A stretch of 35,355 bases of DNA from Candidatus Binatia bacterium (GCA_022824205.1 JAJEAI010000086.1:1-35355), one strand, 5' to 3'; numbered from the stretch's first letter, positions 1 through 8,620 are shown. A program made the numbers and translations. Notes: generated by a model not told the origin, from the sequence alone.

Positions 1-498
1 CATGACGCCGACGAGCCGGATCGCCCGGAGCCTGTCCAGCTCGGGCAGCCAGTCGTAGATGGCCTCGGGCAGGAATCCCAGGCGCCCCATGCCGGTGTCC
101 AGCTTGAGGTGGCAGGGGAACTCGACGCCGTGTCCGGCGCCGTAGGCGTCAAGGTGCGTCAGGAGCTCCACGTTCGGCACCACCGGGACCAGGGAATGCC
201 GGGCCAGCGCGGCGGCGTCCTCGGGGTAGACGCTTCCCAGGACGACGATGGCGGCGTCGATGCCCGCCTCCCGCAGCCGCACGCCCTCCGCCGCGTCCGC
301 GACCCCGACGTGGCGCACGCCTTCCGCGCACAGGACCCGCGCGGTCTCGACGTCGCCGTGCCCGTAGGCGTCCGCCTTCACGACGGCCAGTATCGCGACG
401 CCGGGGCCTGCGAGGCGGCGCGCCGTGCCGAGGTTCGCGCGCAAGGCCGACAGGTCCACTACACAGCAGGTACCCGCGGCTTTGTCGATGGAAGACAC
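1..498 (-). CDS. alr: Alanine racemase, N-terminal part (runs off left edge)
   Basis: Pyridoxal-phosphate enzyme that interconverts L- and D-alanine for peptidoglycan. The minus-strand frame from a GTG at 498 stays open to base 1, giving 166 codons of a family usually about 370 residues long, so the C-terminal beta domain with the second-subunit tyrosine is outside the window. The diagnostic motif VVKADAYGHG, whose lysine binds PLP, lies near residue 40, and HLKLDTGMGRLG is a second family signature. The GTG start is forced: the stop codon of the upstream gene is in the same frame only three codons before it. The gene therefore starts 9 bp after the MetG-like gene and is probably co-transcribed with it. 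Identification is from family motifs and is firm; the GTG start is inferred. Confidence 0.93.
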   Translation of the reverse strand, partial: MSSIDKAAGTCCVVDLSALRANLGTARRLAGPGVAILAVVKADAYGHGDVETARVLCAEGVRHVGVADAAEGVRLREAGIDAAIVVLGSVYPEDAAALARHSLVPVVPNVELLTHLDAYGAGHGVEFPCHLKLDTGMGRLGFLPEAIYDWLPELDRLRAIRLVGVM

Positions 499-507
499 TC
501 GTGCGTG

Positions 508-828
508 TCAGGAAACCTTGGCGCCGGGGGCGATGCGTTGCTCCGGCGTCAGGATGACGAGTTGATCGTCGTTGGAGGCGGCCAGGATCATCCCTTGGCT
601 CTCGATGCCTCTCAGCTTCGCGGGCTTGAGGTTCGCCACCACCACGAGCTGGCGGCCGGTGATCTCCTCCGCGCTGTAGTGGCCGCGGATGCCGGCCACG
701 AGCTGGCGCTCCTCCGAACCCAGATCCACCTTGAGCACCATGAGCCGGTCGGCGTTGGGATGGGGCTCGGCGCTCGTGACCGTGCCGATGCGCAGATCCA
801 GTGCGTGGAAGTCGTCGATGGAAATCAT
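508..828 (-). CDS. Stand-alone MetG C-terminal-type tRNA-binding protein
   Basis: A 106-residue OB-fold protein matching the tRNA-binding domain found at the C-terminus of methionyl-tRNA synthetase and in free-standing relatives (MetG beta, CsaA, Trbp111). Recognisable family sequence includes LDLRIGTVTSAEPHPNADRL near the start, ANLKPAKLRGIESQGM in the middle and PGAKVS at the end. It would bind tRNA in the cytoplasm, often as a dimer, and may assist an aminoacyl-tRNA synthetase or act as a chaperone. An open frame extends upstream, but homology begins at the ATG at 828 (MISIDDF), so I start there. The downstream neighbour alr begins 9 bp after this stop. The exact role of stand-alone members is not settled. 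Confidence 0.88.
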   Translation of the reverse strand: MISIDDFHALDLRIGTVTSAEPHPNADRLMVLKVDLGSEERQLVAGIRGHYSAEEITGRQLVVVANLKPAKLRGIESQGMILAASNDDQLVILTPEQRIAPGAKVS

Positions 829-926
829 CGTATTCAGTGCATCGTAGGGATGGCCGCAACCGGCACTTGCACGTCTTGGGAAGGATACCAAATTCAGCGT
901 TCCCAGGCCACCCGTACCTCGCCAAC

Positions 927-1208
927 TCAATAGTGATACCGCGCCTGCAGGAAATCCACCTGTTCCTCGCTTACCGAAGAGACGACGCGGTGTTCCTGCG
1001 TCAGCCTGCGAGACCAGATACCGGCTCCCAAGTACTTCAGTGGTTCGGGTTTGCCTATACCGGTGAAAGGGTCACGCATGATGGCGTCGACCAGATCCAG
1101 GACAGGCAAGGCGTTCCGGCGATTGGTCTTTACCCAATAACGCAGGTCGTCGACGAATTCCGGATGGAATACCGAGGTCCGCCCACGGGTCGATCGTGAA
1201 GTGTTCAT
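927..1208 (-). CDS. YoeB/Txe-family mRNA interferase toxin
   Basis: A 93-residue RelE-superfamily toxin of the YoeB branch, a ribosome-associated endoribonuclease that cleaves mRNA during translation. The body (FHPEFVDDLRYWVKTNRR, PFTGIGKPEPLKYL, WSRRLTQEHR) and the terminal YHY match the family; YoeB uses a glutamate, an arginine and this C-terminal His-Tyr pair. One oddity is VVSSVSEE where relatives usually read LVYxV, so a conserved tyrosine is replaced. The ATG at 1208 (MNTSRSTRG) with a GGGG stretch upstream is preferred; a GTG at 1238 would add ten residues. The antitoxin lies immediately upstream (1277-1554) but its frame is broken, so whether this toxin is expressed, or would be harmful, is open. 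Confidence 0.85.
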   Translation of the reverse strand: MNTSRSTRGRTSVFHPEFVDDLRYWVKTNRRNALPVLDLVDAIMRDPFTGIGKPEPLKYLGAGIWSRRLTQEHRVVSSVSEEQVDFLQARYHY

Positions 1209-1276
1209 GCCAACCCCGAGCTGCAACGTGTCTACCACTCGCGCGGTTCGCCCGGGTCGGGTCGTGGGAGCGGTTG

Positions 1277-1554
1277 TCAGCGCAGCCCGAGTCTTCCGCG
1301 AAGATCATCCACTGAAGACGGGGCCAATTCGCGGCGCTGAGCCCGGTGGATGGCAGTCAACAACCGCTGCGCGTTTCGAGGAGACCGGAGCAGGTGGGCG
1401 GTTTCCAGAAGGCTGGCCAACTCGTCCGCGGAAACCAAGGCGACATCGTCGGCATTGCGCCTCCGAATGATGACGGGCTCTCGCGTGTCGGCAACCTGGG
1501 CGCAGAGGAGGCGAATTCCGCGCGGGCTCGTGTGTATGTGGTCGTGTTGGCCAT
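1277..1554 (-). pseudogene. YefM/Phd-family antitoxin, frameshifted
   Basis: Antitoxin partner of the YoeB-type toxin, broken by a one-base deletion. From ATG 1554 the frame reads MANTTTYTRARAEFAS. From about base 1505 the family sequence continues only in the next frame (QVADTREPVIIRRRNADDV, then DELASLLETAHLLRS), ending at a TGA at 1277-1279. The span is 278 nt, one short of 93 codons, which fits a single missing base around 1501-1512. YefM proteins carry an N-terminal Phd-fold DNA-binding domain that autorepresses the operon and a C-terminal segment that wraps the toxin; both are present except for the slip. A sequencing or assembly error is the main alternative, because an intact toxin beside a dead antitoxin is unexpected. 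Confidence 0.82.
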
Positions 1555-1570
1555 GAACTCGTTTGCCGAT

Positions 1571-2443
1571 TCACCGGTCGTCGTCCCAGCCGCCCCACCA
1601 GCGCCGCCTCGCGGCGTAGGGGTTGGGGTGCGGCAGGATGAACAGCTCGGTGCTCTTGGGGAGCATCCTGCGCGTGAGCACGAGCCGGGAATCGGCTTGC
1701 GGGCGCACCGGGTAGCGGCCGTCGAGGTGCGACGCGAAGTACTCGGCCTGGTGCGGGTTGTCGTAGTGCATGGGCAGCACGATGGGCGGCTTGACCTGCT
1801 CGATGACCTTCACGAGGTCGCCGAAGCCCAGGTTGTTGCGCGCGTCGATGGGCACCATCATGACGTCCACCCGGCGCAGGAGCTTGACCTGCTTCTCGGT
1901 GAGCAGGTGGCCGATGTTGCCCAGGTGGGCGAGGCACAGGCTGCCCATCTCGAAGACGAAGATCGAGTTGGCGATGCGGCTGAAGTCGTAGCTGCGGGCG
2001 CTGGGCAGGTTCACCACCACGATGTCCTTGACCTTCCGGCGCACCGGCTGCCAGCGCTGGTCCAGCGTGATGCCGCGCAGCACCAGCGGCTCCCCGCGCA
2101 CGGCCTCGACGTTGTTGTGCGTGTAGTGGTCGTTGCTCACGGTCACCGCGTCGGCGGTGATGCCCGGGGTCACGTCGAAGTTGGGATCGGCCACCACACG
2201 GGTGCCGGTGCCCGAGCGGATGGCGAAGCTCGAGTGGCCGAACCAGCGAATACTGTACTGGCCCAGGCCGATGTCCCCATCGGACGGGGCGGTGGCGCCC
2301 GCAAGCAGGCCGACGGAGCGAGCCAAGCGGGCCCCCGCATCGAGAGTCTTGACCACGTTGGGATTACAGATGGCGGCCGCGCCCTGTGCGCTCAACAGCA
2401 CCGCCAGAGCGAGCACGATTCCGGTGAGTCCGCGTCTTGACAT
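1571..2443 (-). CDS. Exported MBL-fold (UlaG-like) metallohydrolase
   Basis: A 290-residue metallo-beta-lactamase-fold protein with a clear signal peptide: MSRRGLTG, then a hydrophobic stretch ending GAAA, with likely signal peptidase I cleavage after about residue 24. This places it in the periplasm or outside the cell. The start of the fold reads SIRWFGHSSFAIRSG, as in UlaG-like phosphodiesterase/lactonase relatives, followed by VVADPNFD. The usual metal motif HxHxDH is altered to NDHYTHNN, so the metal site is atypical or the activity changed; later histidines occur in AHLGNIGH and LPMHYDNPH. The ATG at 2443 is chosen because it begins the signal peptide. It lies 41 bp downstream of the PerR-like gene on the same strand and may share its operon. 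Substrate unknown. Confidence 0.8.
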   Translation of the reverse strand: MSRRGLTGIVLALAVLLSAQGAAAICNPNVVKTLDAGARLARSVGLLAGATAPSDGDIGLGQYSIRWFGHSSFAIRSGTGTRVVADPNFDVTPGITADAVTVSNDHYTHNNVEAVRGEPLVLRGITLDQRWQPVRRKVKDIVVVNLPSARSYDFSRIANSIFVFEMGSLCLAHLGNIGHLLTEKQVKLLRRVDVMMVPIDARNNLGFGDLVKVIEQVKPPIVLPMHYDNPHQAEYFASHLDGRYPVRPQADSRLVLTRRMLPKSTELFILPHPNPYAARRRWWGGWDDDR

Positions 2444-2484
2444 GGCTCCTCCCGAGTAGCCCCGGCCGTGACGGCCGGCGGGCA

Positions 2485-2859
2485 TCAAGAGCACATCTCG
2501 CACGTACCGTAGAGGGAAAGCTGGTGGGACGTCACCGTGAAGCCCGTGTCCGGCGACAGCACCGGCGCCGCTTCGTCGCTACGGTCCAGGGTGACATCAT
2601 AGACCTTTCCGCAGCTTTCGCAAATGAAATGCGGGTGCTTCTCCAGCAGGGGATCGAAGTGCTGCGTCCGCTCGATGGTGAGGACCTGCAGCTTGCCGTC
2701 GGCGGCCAGCTTCTGGAGGTTGCGGTAGACCGTGCCGAGGCTGATGTGGGGCATGTGCTTGCGCACCCGCTCGTAGATCTGGTCCGCGGTGGGGTGGGAC
2801 ATCTCGCCCTTCACGGCCTCCCAGATCACCTCAAGCTGTCGCGTGCGTCTCGTGGACAT
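2485..2859 (-). CDS. Fur-family regulator, PerR-like
   Basis: A 124-residue Fur-superfamily repressor. The N-terminal winged helix includes [11 protein letters not shown] and [14 protein letters not shown], the classic Fur DNA-recognition region. The C-terminal half has two CxxC pairs (C80/C83 and C120/C123) that form the structural zinc site. Regulatory-metal ligands align with PerR: D69, H75 and H77 in [11 protein letters not shown], plus an N-terminal histidine around 35-38, which favours peroxide sensing by metal-catalysed histidine oxidation over pure iron sensing. At the C-terminus [13 protein letters not shown] resembles the PerR tail. It follows rubrerythrin and DUF3501 on the same strand, the usual peroxide-defence setting. 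PerR versus Fur is inferred from residues and context. The ATG at 2859 is the first Met before the homology. Confidence 0.88.
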   Translation of the reverse strand: MSTRRTRQLEVIWEAVKGEMSHPTADQIYERVRKHMPHISLGTVYRNLQKLAADGKLQVLTIERTQHFDPLLEKHPHFICESCGKVYDVTLDRSDEAAPVLSPDTGFTVTSHQLSLYGTCEMCS

Positions 2860-2906
2860 GGACGATCCCGCGGTCCGCGGGCTCACGCCGCGCGCAACCG
2901 TCGGAG

Positions 2907-3479
2907 CTACCCCAGATCCTTGAGCAACTCCGCCTTGGCGGCCTCGCTCAGCACGGCCTCGGCGTGGTAGTTCTCGTGGTCCACCACGATCCGGGCATCC
3001 GTCGCGCGCAGTGCTTCCACGTCGCCGGGAGCGAGTTCGAAGGTGACGTACTGCACCGCGCTGATCTTGTCTTCCTTGCTGCGCCCTTCCTCGAAGCTGG
3101 CGCGGACCGAACGGTCGGCGCCCATGCACAGGAAGACGCGCTCGTCGATGCCGAGGAACTTGAGCAGCTCCTGGCGCAGGTTGGTCTGGTTCTCGATCTC
3201 GAGGAAGAGCGTCGCGCGCAACTCTCCGGCGCCCGGAACGAGTTCGTTGTAGACGTCGATCTCCTCGCGGATCTTGTCCAGATCGCGGATGCTCTCCGCC
3301 CGGAGCATTTCCTGTATCTGGAAGATCACCGTGGCGCGGTTCTCGAACACCAGCGATACCTTGTCGCCCACGGACACGCGCCGGTGTTTCTTGAGGTCGA
3401 TGATCTCGCGCCGGAAGGCGTCGCGCTTCTGTTCGTAGGCGCTGGCGCCGACGATGTCGTTCAGGGTGACCTTTTCCAT
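2907..3479 (-). CDS. DUF3501 family protein
   Basis: A 190-residue cytoplasmic protein of the DUF3501 family. Family-like sequence includes [37 protein letters not shown] and [14 protein letters not shown], with a conserved-looking C-terminal segment [13 protein letters not shown]. No catalytic motif is obvious and no membrane segment or signal peptide is present. DUF3501 genes are commonly found beside rubrerythrin and heterodisulfide-reductase-like iron-sulfur genes, and here the gene sits between rubrerythrin and a PerR-like regulator, so a role in oxidative stress or iron-sulfur/redox handling is inferred from context only. The gap from rubrerythrin (93 bp) holds a strong inverted repeat. 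The ATG at 3479 is the natural start ([11 protein letters not shown]). Confidence 0.85.
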   Translation of the reverse strand: MEKVTLNDIVGASAYEQKRDAFRREIIDLKKHRRVSVGDKVSLVFENRATVIFQIQEMLRAESIRDLDKIREEIDVYNELVPGAGELRATLFLEIENQTNLRQELLKFLGIDERVFLCMGADRSVRASFEEGRSKEDKISAVQYVTFELAPGDVEALRATDARIVVDHENYHAEAVLSEAAKAELLKDLG

Positions 3480-3501
3480 GTTGCGTCAGCGAACGGAGCC
3501 T

Positions 3502-3544
3502 GCCGCCCCGTCCCCGCGAGCCGGAGCTCGGAGTACGGGGCGGC
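3502..3544 (-). other. Stem-loop between rubrerythrin and DUF3501 genes
   Basis: A perfect 10-bp inverted repeat, GCCGCCCCGT at 3502-3511 and ACGGGGCGGC at 3535-3544, encloses a second small hairpin (CGAGC / GCTCG around CGGA). In the minus-strand transcript it would form a very stable structure just after the rubrerythrin stop and before DUF3501. No T-run follows, so it is not a standard terminator. It could protect the upstream rubrerythrin message or attenuate downstream transcription. Confidence 0.55.
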
Positions 3545-3572
3545 TGGTGTTGTCCAACGGATCAAACGCGGA

Positions 3573-4016
3573 TCAACCGGCGTCCGCGGGATCCTTGCCG
3601 GCGACGGCCTGCAGGCCCTTGTTGAAACGGCCGGCGTGGGACTTCTCGGCCTTGGCCAGGGTCTCGAACCACTCGGCCAGTTCCTCCAGGCCCTCGTCCC
3701 GGGCGGTCTTGGCGAAGCCGGGGTACATCTCGGTGTACTCGTACGTCTCGCCCTCCACCGCGGACTTGAGGTTGTTCTCGGTGTTGCCGATGGGAACGCC
3801 GGTGCAGGGATCGCCGACCTCCTTCAGGAAGTCCAGGTGACCGAAGGCATGGCCCGTCTCCGCCTCGGACGTGTCGCGGAACAGCCCGCCCATGTCGGGA
3901 TAGCCCTCGATGTCGGCCTGGCGCGCGAAGTAGAGATAGCGCCGGTTCGCCTGGGACTCGCCCGCGAAGGCGTTCTTCAGGTTCTCGTGGCTCTTGGTGC
4001 CGTTGATGCTTGCCAT
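3573..4016 (-). CDS. rbr: Rubrerythrin (short form, no rubredoxin domain)
   Basis: A 147-residue four-helix-bundle di-iron protein that reduces hydrogen peroxide in the cytoplasm. Metal-ligand positions are visible: E20 in NAFAGES, E53 and H56 in SEAETGH, E90 in [10 protein letters not shown] and E124/H127 in AKAEKSH. There is no C-terminal rubredoxin-like CxxC pair, so this is the short, erythrin-like form that must receive electrons from a separate donor. A strong Shine-Dalgarno (AAGGAGGAC) sits just before the ATG at 4016, pointing to high expression. It is the first gene of the run rbr, DUF3501, perR-like, MBL-fold, all on the minus strand. Identification is firm. Confidence 0.95.
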   Translation of the reverse strand: MASINGTKSHENLKNAFAGESQANRRYLYFARQADIEGYPDMGGLFRDTSEAETGHAFGHLDFLKEVGDPCTGVPIGNTENNLKSAVEGETYEYTEMYPGFAKTARDEGLEELAEWFETLAKAEKSHAGRFNKGLQAVAGKDPADAG

Positions 4017-4018
4017 AG

Positions 4019-4056
4019 GTGTCCTCCTTATCGATAATGGTTCCGATTAGTAGCCA
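4019..4056 (-). promoter_or_regulatory. Probable rbr promoter with possible Fur/PerR-type box
   Basis: Read on the minus strand, the short gap before rbr contains TTGGCT, about 16 bases, then a TATCGA-like -10 region and AAGGAGG. The segment overlapping the spacer, CTAATCGGAACCATTATCGA, is AT-richer than its surroundings and contains a GATAAT element on the other strand resembling half of a Fur-type box. A PerR-like gene in the same cluster makes autoregulation plausible. The match is imperfect and is offered as a candidate only. Confidence 0.3.
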
Positions 4057-4064
4057 ATGGCGGC

Positions 4065-5951
4065 TCACGAGTCAAGCGCGCGCGCCAGGTAGTCGATGAC
4101 TTGGTCCGCGACCTCGTCCACGCTCTTCTCGGCGGTCTTCAGCACGATCTCCGGTTTCTCCGGCGGCTCGTAGGCGCTGTCGACGCCGGTGAAGTTCCTG
4201 ATCCGGCCCGCCCGCGCCTTGCGGTAGAGCCCCTTGGGGTCGCGCTGCTCGCACACCTCGATGGGGCAGTCGACGAAGATCTCGATGAACTCGCCTTCCT
4301 CCATCATCTCGCGCGCCATTCGGCGCTCGTCGCGAAAGGGCGAGATGACCGAGACCAGGACCATCAGCCCCGCGTCGGCGAAGAGCCGGGCGACCTCGGC
4401 GATGCGGCGCACGTTCTCCACCCGGTCCGCTGCGGTGAAGCCCAGGTCCCGCGTCAACCCGTGACGCAGGTTGTCGCCGTCCAGCGTGTAGCTGTGCCGC
4501 CCCATGGCGTGCAGGCGCCGTTCCACGGCGTTGGCCGTGGCCGACTTGCCCGCGCCGGACAGCCCGGTGAGCCACAGCACGCACGCCTTCTGGTTCTTCT
4601 GGGCCGCGCGCGCCGGCTTGTCGATGGCAAGCGGGTGCGGGGTCAGGTTGGAGCCGCGCCACAGGCCGAACTCGATCATGCCGGCGCCCACCGTGTCGTG
4701 GCTGTAGCGGTCGATGAGGATGAAGCCGCCGGTTTCCCGGCACTCCTTGTAGGGGTCGAAGGCGATGTGCCGGTCGAGGCCGATGTTGCAGTAGGCGACG
4801 TCGTTGAGTTCCAGGGTCCTGGCCGCCGCATGCTCGAGGTCGTGGACGTTGAGCTTGTGCTTGATGGCGGTGACCTGGGCCCCCACCACGCGCGTGCCGA
4901 TCTTCAGCCGGTAGGGGCGCTCGGGCAACAGCGGGTTCTCGTGCATCCACACGATGTGGCAGGCGAACTGGTCGCTGAGGCCCGGCGCCTCGGCGGCGGA
5001 GGCGAGGATGTCGCCCCGGCTCACGTCGATCTCGTCGGCCAGGGTGAGGGTCACGGCCTGGCCGGCTCCGGCCCGGTCGAGGTCGCCGTCCGGGCCCACG
5101 ATCCGCCGGACCGTGGAGGGTACGTTCGAGGGACACGCCACCACGGCATCGCCGGGACGCACGGACCCGGAAGCGATGGTGCCGGCGAAGCCGCGGAACC
5201 CGGCGCTGGGCCGGTTTACCCACTGAACCGGCAGGCGGAAGGGTGCGTCCTCGCGGTCCGCGGAAACGTCCGCCTCCTCCAGCGCCTGGAGCAGCGTCGG
5301 CCCGTCGTACCAGTCCATGGCGGCGGACGGCTCGGTGACGTTGTCGCCCGTCAGGGCCGACACGGGAATGCAGGCGACGTCGGTTACGTCGAGCCGCCGG
5401 GCGAAGTCGCCGTAGGCCGCGACGATGCCGTTGTAGACTTCCCGGGACCAGTCCACGAGGTCCATCTTGTTGACCGCCACGATCACGTGGCGGATTCCCA
5501 GGAGCGCGAGGATCGTGGTGTGCCGGCAGGTCTGGGGCAGGACCCCCTTGCGGGCGTCGATGAGCACCACCGCCAGGTCGGCGTTGGAGGCGCCGGTGGC
5601 CATGTTGCGCGTGTACTGTTCGTGTCCCGGGGCGTCGGCCACGATGAACGCGCGCCGGCCGGTGGAGAACATGCGGTAGGCCACGTCGATGGTGATGCCC
5701 TGTTCCCGTTCCGCCTGGAGGCCGTCCACCAGCAGAGCGAGATCGAGGTCGTCTCCCTGGGTGCCGTGCCGCTTGCTGTCGGCCTCCAACCGCGCGAGCT
5801 CGTCCTGGAAGACCAGCCGGGATTCGTACAGCAGGCGCCCGATCAGCGTCGACTTGCCGTCGTCCACGCTGCCGCAGGTGAGGAAGCGCAGGGTGTCACG
5901 GTCTTCGCGGGCGCGGATTTCCCGGCCTGCCGCGGGCGGACCGGCGGGCAT
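4065..5951 (-). CDS. cysNC: CysN-CysC fusion: ATP sulfurylase GTPase subunit with APS kinase
   Basis: A 628-residue bifunctional sulfate-activation enzyme. Residues 1 to about 440 are CysN, an elongation-factor-like GTPase that drives sulfate adenylylation by CysD: P-loop GSVDDGKS (27-34), [20 protein letters not shown] and NKMDLVDW. Residues from about 455 are CysC, which phosphorylates APS to PAPS: P-loop GLSGAGKS (463-470), [10 protein letters not shown], the conserved VSVISPFR (Ser537 region) and [11 protein letters not shown]. The start ATG at 5951 overlaps the cysD stop by one base (TGATG), the usual translational coupling of this operon. An upstream extension of the frame runs antisense-like through cysD and is not coding. 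Product and partnership are certain; PAPS use (assimilation or sulfation) is not shown here. Confidence 0.97.
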   Translation of the reverse strand: MPAGPPAAGREIRAREDRDTLRFLTCGSVDDGKSTLIGRLLYESRLVFQDELARLEADSKRHGTQGDDLDLALLVDGLQAEREQGITIDVAYRMFSTGRRAFIVADAPGHEQYTRNMATGASNADLAVVLIDARKGVLPQTCRHTTILALLGIRHVIVAVNKMDLVDWSREVYNGIVAAYGDFARRLDVTDVACIPVSALTGDNVTEPSAAMDWYDGPTLLQALEEADVSADREDAPFRLPVQWVNRPSAGFRGFAGTIASGSVRPGDAVVACPSNVPSTVRRIVGPDGDLDRAGAGQAVTLTLADEIDVSRGDILASAAEAPGLSDQFACHIVWMHENPLLPERPYRLKIGTRVVGAQVTAIKHKLNVHDLEHAAARTLELNDVAYCNIGLDRHIAFDPYKECRETGGFILIDRYSHDTVGAGMIEFGLWRGSNLTPHPLAIDKPARAAQKNQKACVLWLTGLSGAGKSATANAVERRLHAMGRHSYTLDGDNLRHGLTRDLGFTAADRVENVRRIAEVARLFADAGLMVLVSVISPFRDERRMAREMMEEGEFIEIFVDCPIEVCEQRDPKGLYRKARAGRIRNFTGVDSAYEPPEKPEIVLKTAEKSVDEVADQVIDYLARALDS

Positions 5952-6862
5952 CAGAAGTAGCCCTCCTGCTTCTTGCGCTCCATGGAGCCCTCGCCGTCGT
6001 GGTCGATGACGCGCCCCTGGCGTTCGGAATGCGTGGCGGAGAGCATCTCCCGGACGATGGCCGGCACGCTGTCGGCGCCGGATTCGATGGCGCCCGACAG
6101 CGGGTAGCACCCGAGCGTGCGGAAACGCACCCGCCTCATCTCGGGCGCTTCGCCGGGCGCGAGCTTCATGCGCTCGTCCGCCACCATGATCCATGTCCCC
6201 GAGCGGCGCACCACCGGCCGCAAGGCCGCGAAGTAGAGCGGCACCACCGGGATGTCTTCCCGCTCGATGTAGCGCCACACGTCCAGCTCGGTCCAGTTGG
6301 AGAGCGGGAACACGCGCATGGACTCGCCTTCGCGGAGATGGGTGTTGTACAGGCGCCACAGCTCGGGCCGCTGGTTCCTTGGATCCCACCGGTGGGACCG
6401 GGAGCGCAGCGAGAAGACCCTTTCCTTGGCCCGGGACATCTCCTCGTCCCGGCGCGCGCCGGCCAGCGCCGCGTCGAAGCCGTGCTTGTCGAGCGCCTGC
6501 TTGAGCGCCTGGGTCTTCATTACGTCGGTGTGGAGCGCCGACCCGCTGGAGAAAGGGTCGATCCTTCGCGCGAGCCCTTCCTGGTTGACGTGGACGATGA
6601 GCTCCATGCCGGTTTCCCGTGCCGTGCGTTCGCGGAACGCGTACATCTCGGGGAACTTCCAGGTGGTATCGACGTGCAGCAGGGGGAAGGGCGGCGGCGC
6701 GGGATGGAAGGCCTTCCGCGCCAGCCGCACCAGCACGGAGCTGTCCTTGCCGATGGAGTAGAGCAGGACCGGTTTCGAGAACCCGGCGGCCGCCTCGCGC
6801 ATGATATGAATGGACTCGGCCTCGAGTCGGCCGAGATGGCCGAGGCCTGGAGGCTTGCTCAT
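5951..6862 (-). CDS. cysD: Sulfate adenylyltransferase small subunit
   Basis: A 303-residue adenylyl-transfer subunit of ATP sulfurylase, working with CysN to make APS from sulfate and ATP. It belongs to the PP-loop/PAPS-reductase-like superfamily: PP-loop SIGKDS at 36-41, [28 protein letters not shown] and the C-terminal [13 protein letters not shown] all match CysD. The ATG at 6862 ([14 protein letters not shown]) gives the standard length of about 300 residues. Its stop overlaps the cysNC start by one base. Upstream (6863 onward) is a non-coding stretch with a REP-type repeat, so the promoter should lie between that repeat and the gene. Confident call. Confidence 0.97.
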   Translation of the reverse strand: MSKPPGLGHLGRLEAESIHIMREAAAGFSKPVLLYSIGKDSSVLVRLARKAFHPAPPPFPLLHVDTTWKFPEMYAFRERTARETGMELIVHVNQEGLARRIDPFSSGSALHTDVMKTQALKQALDKHGFDAALAGARRDEEMSRAKERVFSLRSRSHRWDPRNQRPELWRLYNTHLREGESMRVFPLSNWTELDVWRYIEREDIPVVPLYFAALRPVVRRSGTWIMVADERMKLAPGEAPEMRRVRFRTLGCYPLSGAIESGADSVPAIVREMLSATHSERQGRVIDHDGEGSMERKKQEGYF

Positions 6863-6954
6863 GGGCCTTGTCTTTACACTGGAGAGACTGTCAAAGTCGA
6901 ATCAGGCTGTGTCCAAACTCCACACGAATAGGGAATGGCACGGCCGCCCCGAGT

Positions 6955-7052
6955 CGTCATTCCCGCGGAAGCGGGAATCCAGGCGGGGTGAGGCCTGGGC
7001 AATGGAGTCGCCACACCACCACCCCTGGATTCCCGCTTCCGCGGGAATGACG
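6955..7052. repeat. REP/BIME-like element with 29-bp perfect inverted arms
   Basis: The arms at 6955-6983 and 7024-7052 are exact reverse complements over 29 bases, separated by 40 bases. Each arm is itself a hairpin: ATTCCCGC and GCGGGAAT around GGAA (the opposite-strand arm shows TTCC). This is the common extragenic palindrome type (GTCATTCCCGC...) dispersed in many bacterial genomes. It lies between the divergent cysD and yjgN genes, outside coding sequence. It could be a non-autonomous element moved by a RAYT-type transposase, none of which is in the window, and may also affect transcription or message stability. Confidence 0.88.
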
Positions 7053-7176
7053 TATTGGGGGCCGGGAATGATGAAGACGGACGTCTGTAACTGCCTGATT
7101 CACTGTACAAGGTTCTATTTCATATCAATGACGATTCGAGGGATCTGTACCGCATGAGTCTTGATACAGTCTGGAG

Positions 7177-7189
7177 AGCGGGAATGACG
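7177..7189. repeat. Partial copy of the REP arm
   Basis: AGCGGGAATGACG repeats the outer end of the REP arm seen at 7041-7052, without the rest of the hairpin. It suggests an additional decayed copy in the same intergenic stretch. Apart from these repeats and the promoters expected for cysD and yjgN, nothing gene-like is seen in 6863-7348. Confidence 0.4.
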
Positions 7190-7348
7190 ACGCAGGTGTT
7201 GATGCCGTTTGGCGGCCGGGCGGAGTTTTGCCACAATCTGGAATGGCATTCGAGATCGAACGATTCGAAAGGGTAGGTGCGCGGGGTGCTCGCCGCGGCG
7301 CTGCTCGTGGGCGACGAGCCGGAACCGATACGACGTGACCGATACGAC

Positions 7349-8614
7349 ATGAACGATGACGCTGAAGCCGGCCGTGCAGGAATGAGGACGCGGGCACCAT
7401 CCGCGGCGGCCGTGGCCTTTGACGGCCGCCGCGGGGAGTTGGCGACGCTGCTCGTCCGCAACCTGCTGCTGAATCTCGCGACCCTCGGAATCTACCGGTT
7501 CTGGGCGAAGACGCGCGTGCGCGGGTTCATGTGGCGGCACGTCAAGCTCCTCGGCGAGCCCCTGGAATACCTGGGCACGGGTAACGAGTTGCTCGTCGGG
7601 TTTCTCATCGCCCTGGTGATCCTCGCCCCGCTCACGAGCGTCTGGTCGTTCCTTCCCCTCATCCTCCCGGAGGGGATGCCCTACCAGGGGCTGGCCTTGC
7701 AGGGCCTGTACTACACCCTGCTCGGCTTCCTCATCCAGGTGGCGGTCCATCGCGTGCGCCGCTACCGGCTGACGCGCACGGCGTGGCACGGGGTTCGTTT
7801 CGGGCTGGACGGTTCTTCGTTGGTCTACGCCTCGATCTGGTTCCTGTACGGTGCGGTCACGCTCGCGACCCTGGGCTTGGCTTACCCGTGGATGCGTGTG
7901 GCCACCACGCGCTACTTCGCACGTCACGCCCGGTTCGGTTCCACCGCGGTTTCCTTCGACGCCCGGGCGCGGCGCCTGTTCCCGTTGTGGCTGGTGGTGA
8001 TCACGCCGGCGCTGGCGGCCGCCTTCCTGTTCGTGGTGATGAACTGGGAGGCTTTCGCGGTGGTGGGCGCCGCCTGGAACGACTACGTCGCGAAGCTCGA
8101 CCGGGCGCTTCTCGATGAGCTGCGGCGTTCACTGGCCGAGCTCGATTACCGGCCGGGTTGGCTTCTGGTGCTCAGCCTGATCCTGCTGACCTGGTACCGG
8201 GTGAACCAATTCCGTTACCTGTTGGGCGCGGCGCGCGTGGGCGAGGTCCGGCTGGATTCCAGGCTGGGGACGGGGGCCGTGTACGTTCGCCAAGCCGTGT
8301 TCTACCTCTGTATCGCCGGCGCCCTCGTGTTCTTTTGGGTTACGGCCATGACCACGGCGACGATGATCGTCAGGCGGACGGGTTCGACGGATACGACATG
8401 GATACTGCTCCTCTTCGGCGGCCTGACCGGCCTCGTCTACTTCCTCTACGGGTTTACCAGGAAGCTGTTCCTGGAGCTCTCCTTGCTCAAGCTCGCATGC
8501 ACGACGCTGTTGCTGCACCAGCCCGAAGCCCTGGAGCGGACGGCGCAATCCAGCGCGGCCCTGCCGGGTCACGGAGAAGGGCTCGCCGATGCCCTGGACG
8601 TGGGCGGTTTTTGA
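7349..8614 (+). CDS. yjgN: YjgN family (DUF898) membrane protein
   Basis: A 421-residue multi-pass inner-membrane protein of the DUF898/YjgN family. The family hallmark near the N-terminus is FDGRRGELATLL followed by LATLGIYRFWAKTRVR, and TLGLAYPWMRVATTRYFARH repeats the theme in the middle. Several hydrophobic segments can be read (for example LVGFLIALVILAPL, FPLWLVVITPALAAAFLFVV, AVFYLCIAGALVFFWV and ILLLFGGLTGLVYFLYGF). Function is unknown; transport or envelope maintenance has been suggested for relatives. The start is uncertain: ATG 7349 is used, ATG 7382 has a better AGGA upstream, and a GTG at 7277 would add 24 unlikely residues. It is followed after 6 bp by an M48 peptidase, a pairing known in other bacteria. 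Confidence 0.85.
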   Translation: MNDDAEAGRAGMRTRAPSAAAVAFDGRRGELATLLVRNLLLNLATLGIYRFWAKTRVRGFMWRHVKLLGEPLEYLGTGNELLVGFLIALVILAPLTSVWSFLPLILPEGMPYQGLALQGLYYTLLGFLIQVAVHRVRRYRLTRTAWHGVRFGLDGSSLVYASIWFLYGAVTLATLGLAYPWMRVATTRYFARHARFGSTAVSFDARARRLFPLWLVVITPALAAAFLFVVMNWEAFAVVGAAWNDYVAKLDRALLDELRRSLAELDYRPGWLLVLSLILLTWYRVNQFRYLLGAARVGEVRLDSRLGTGAVYVRQAVFYLCIAGALVFFWVTAMTTATMIVRRTGSTDTTWILLLFGGLTGLVYFLYGFTRKLFLELSLLKLACTTLLLHQPEALERTAQSSAALPGHGEGLADALDVGGF

Positions 8615-8620
8615 GTTCCC

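Noticed and set aside
4101..5960. A 619-codon open frame on the plus strand opposite cysNC
   Set aside because: It is antisense to a certain gene with complete motifs, is low-complexity (Val/Asp/Gly/His-rich) and looks like no family; such frames are common in GC-rich DNA.
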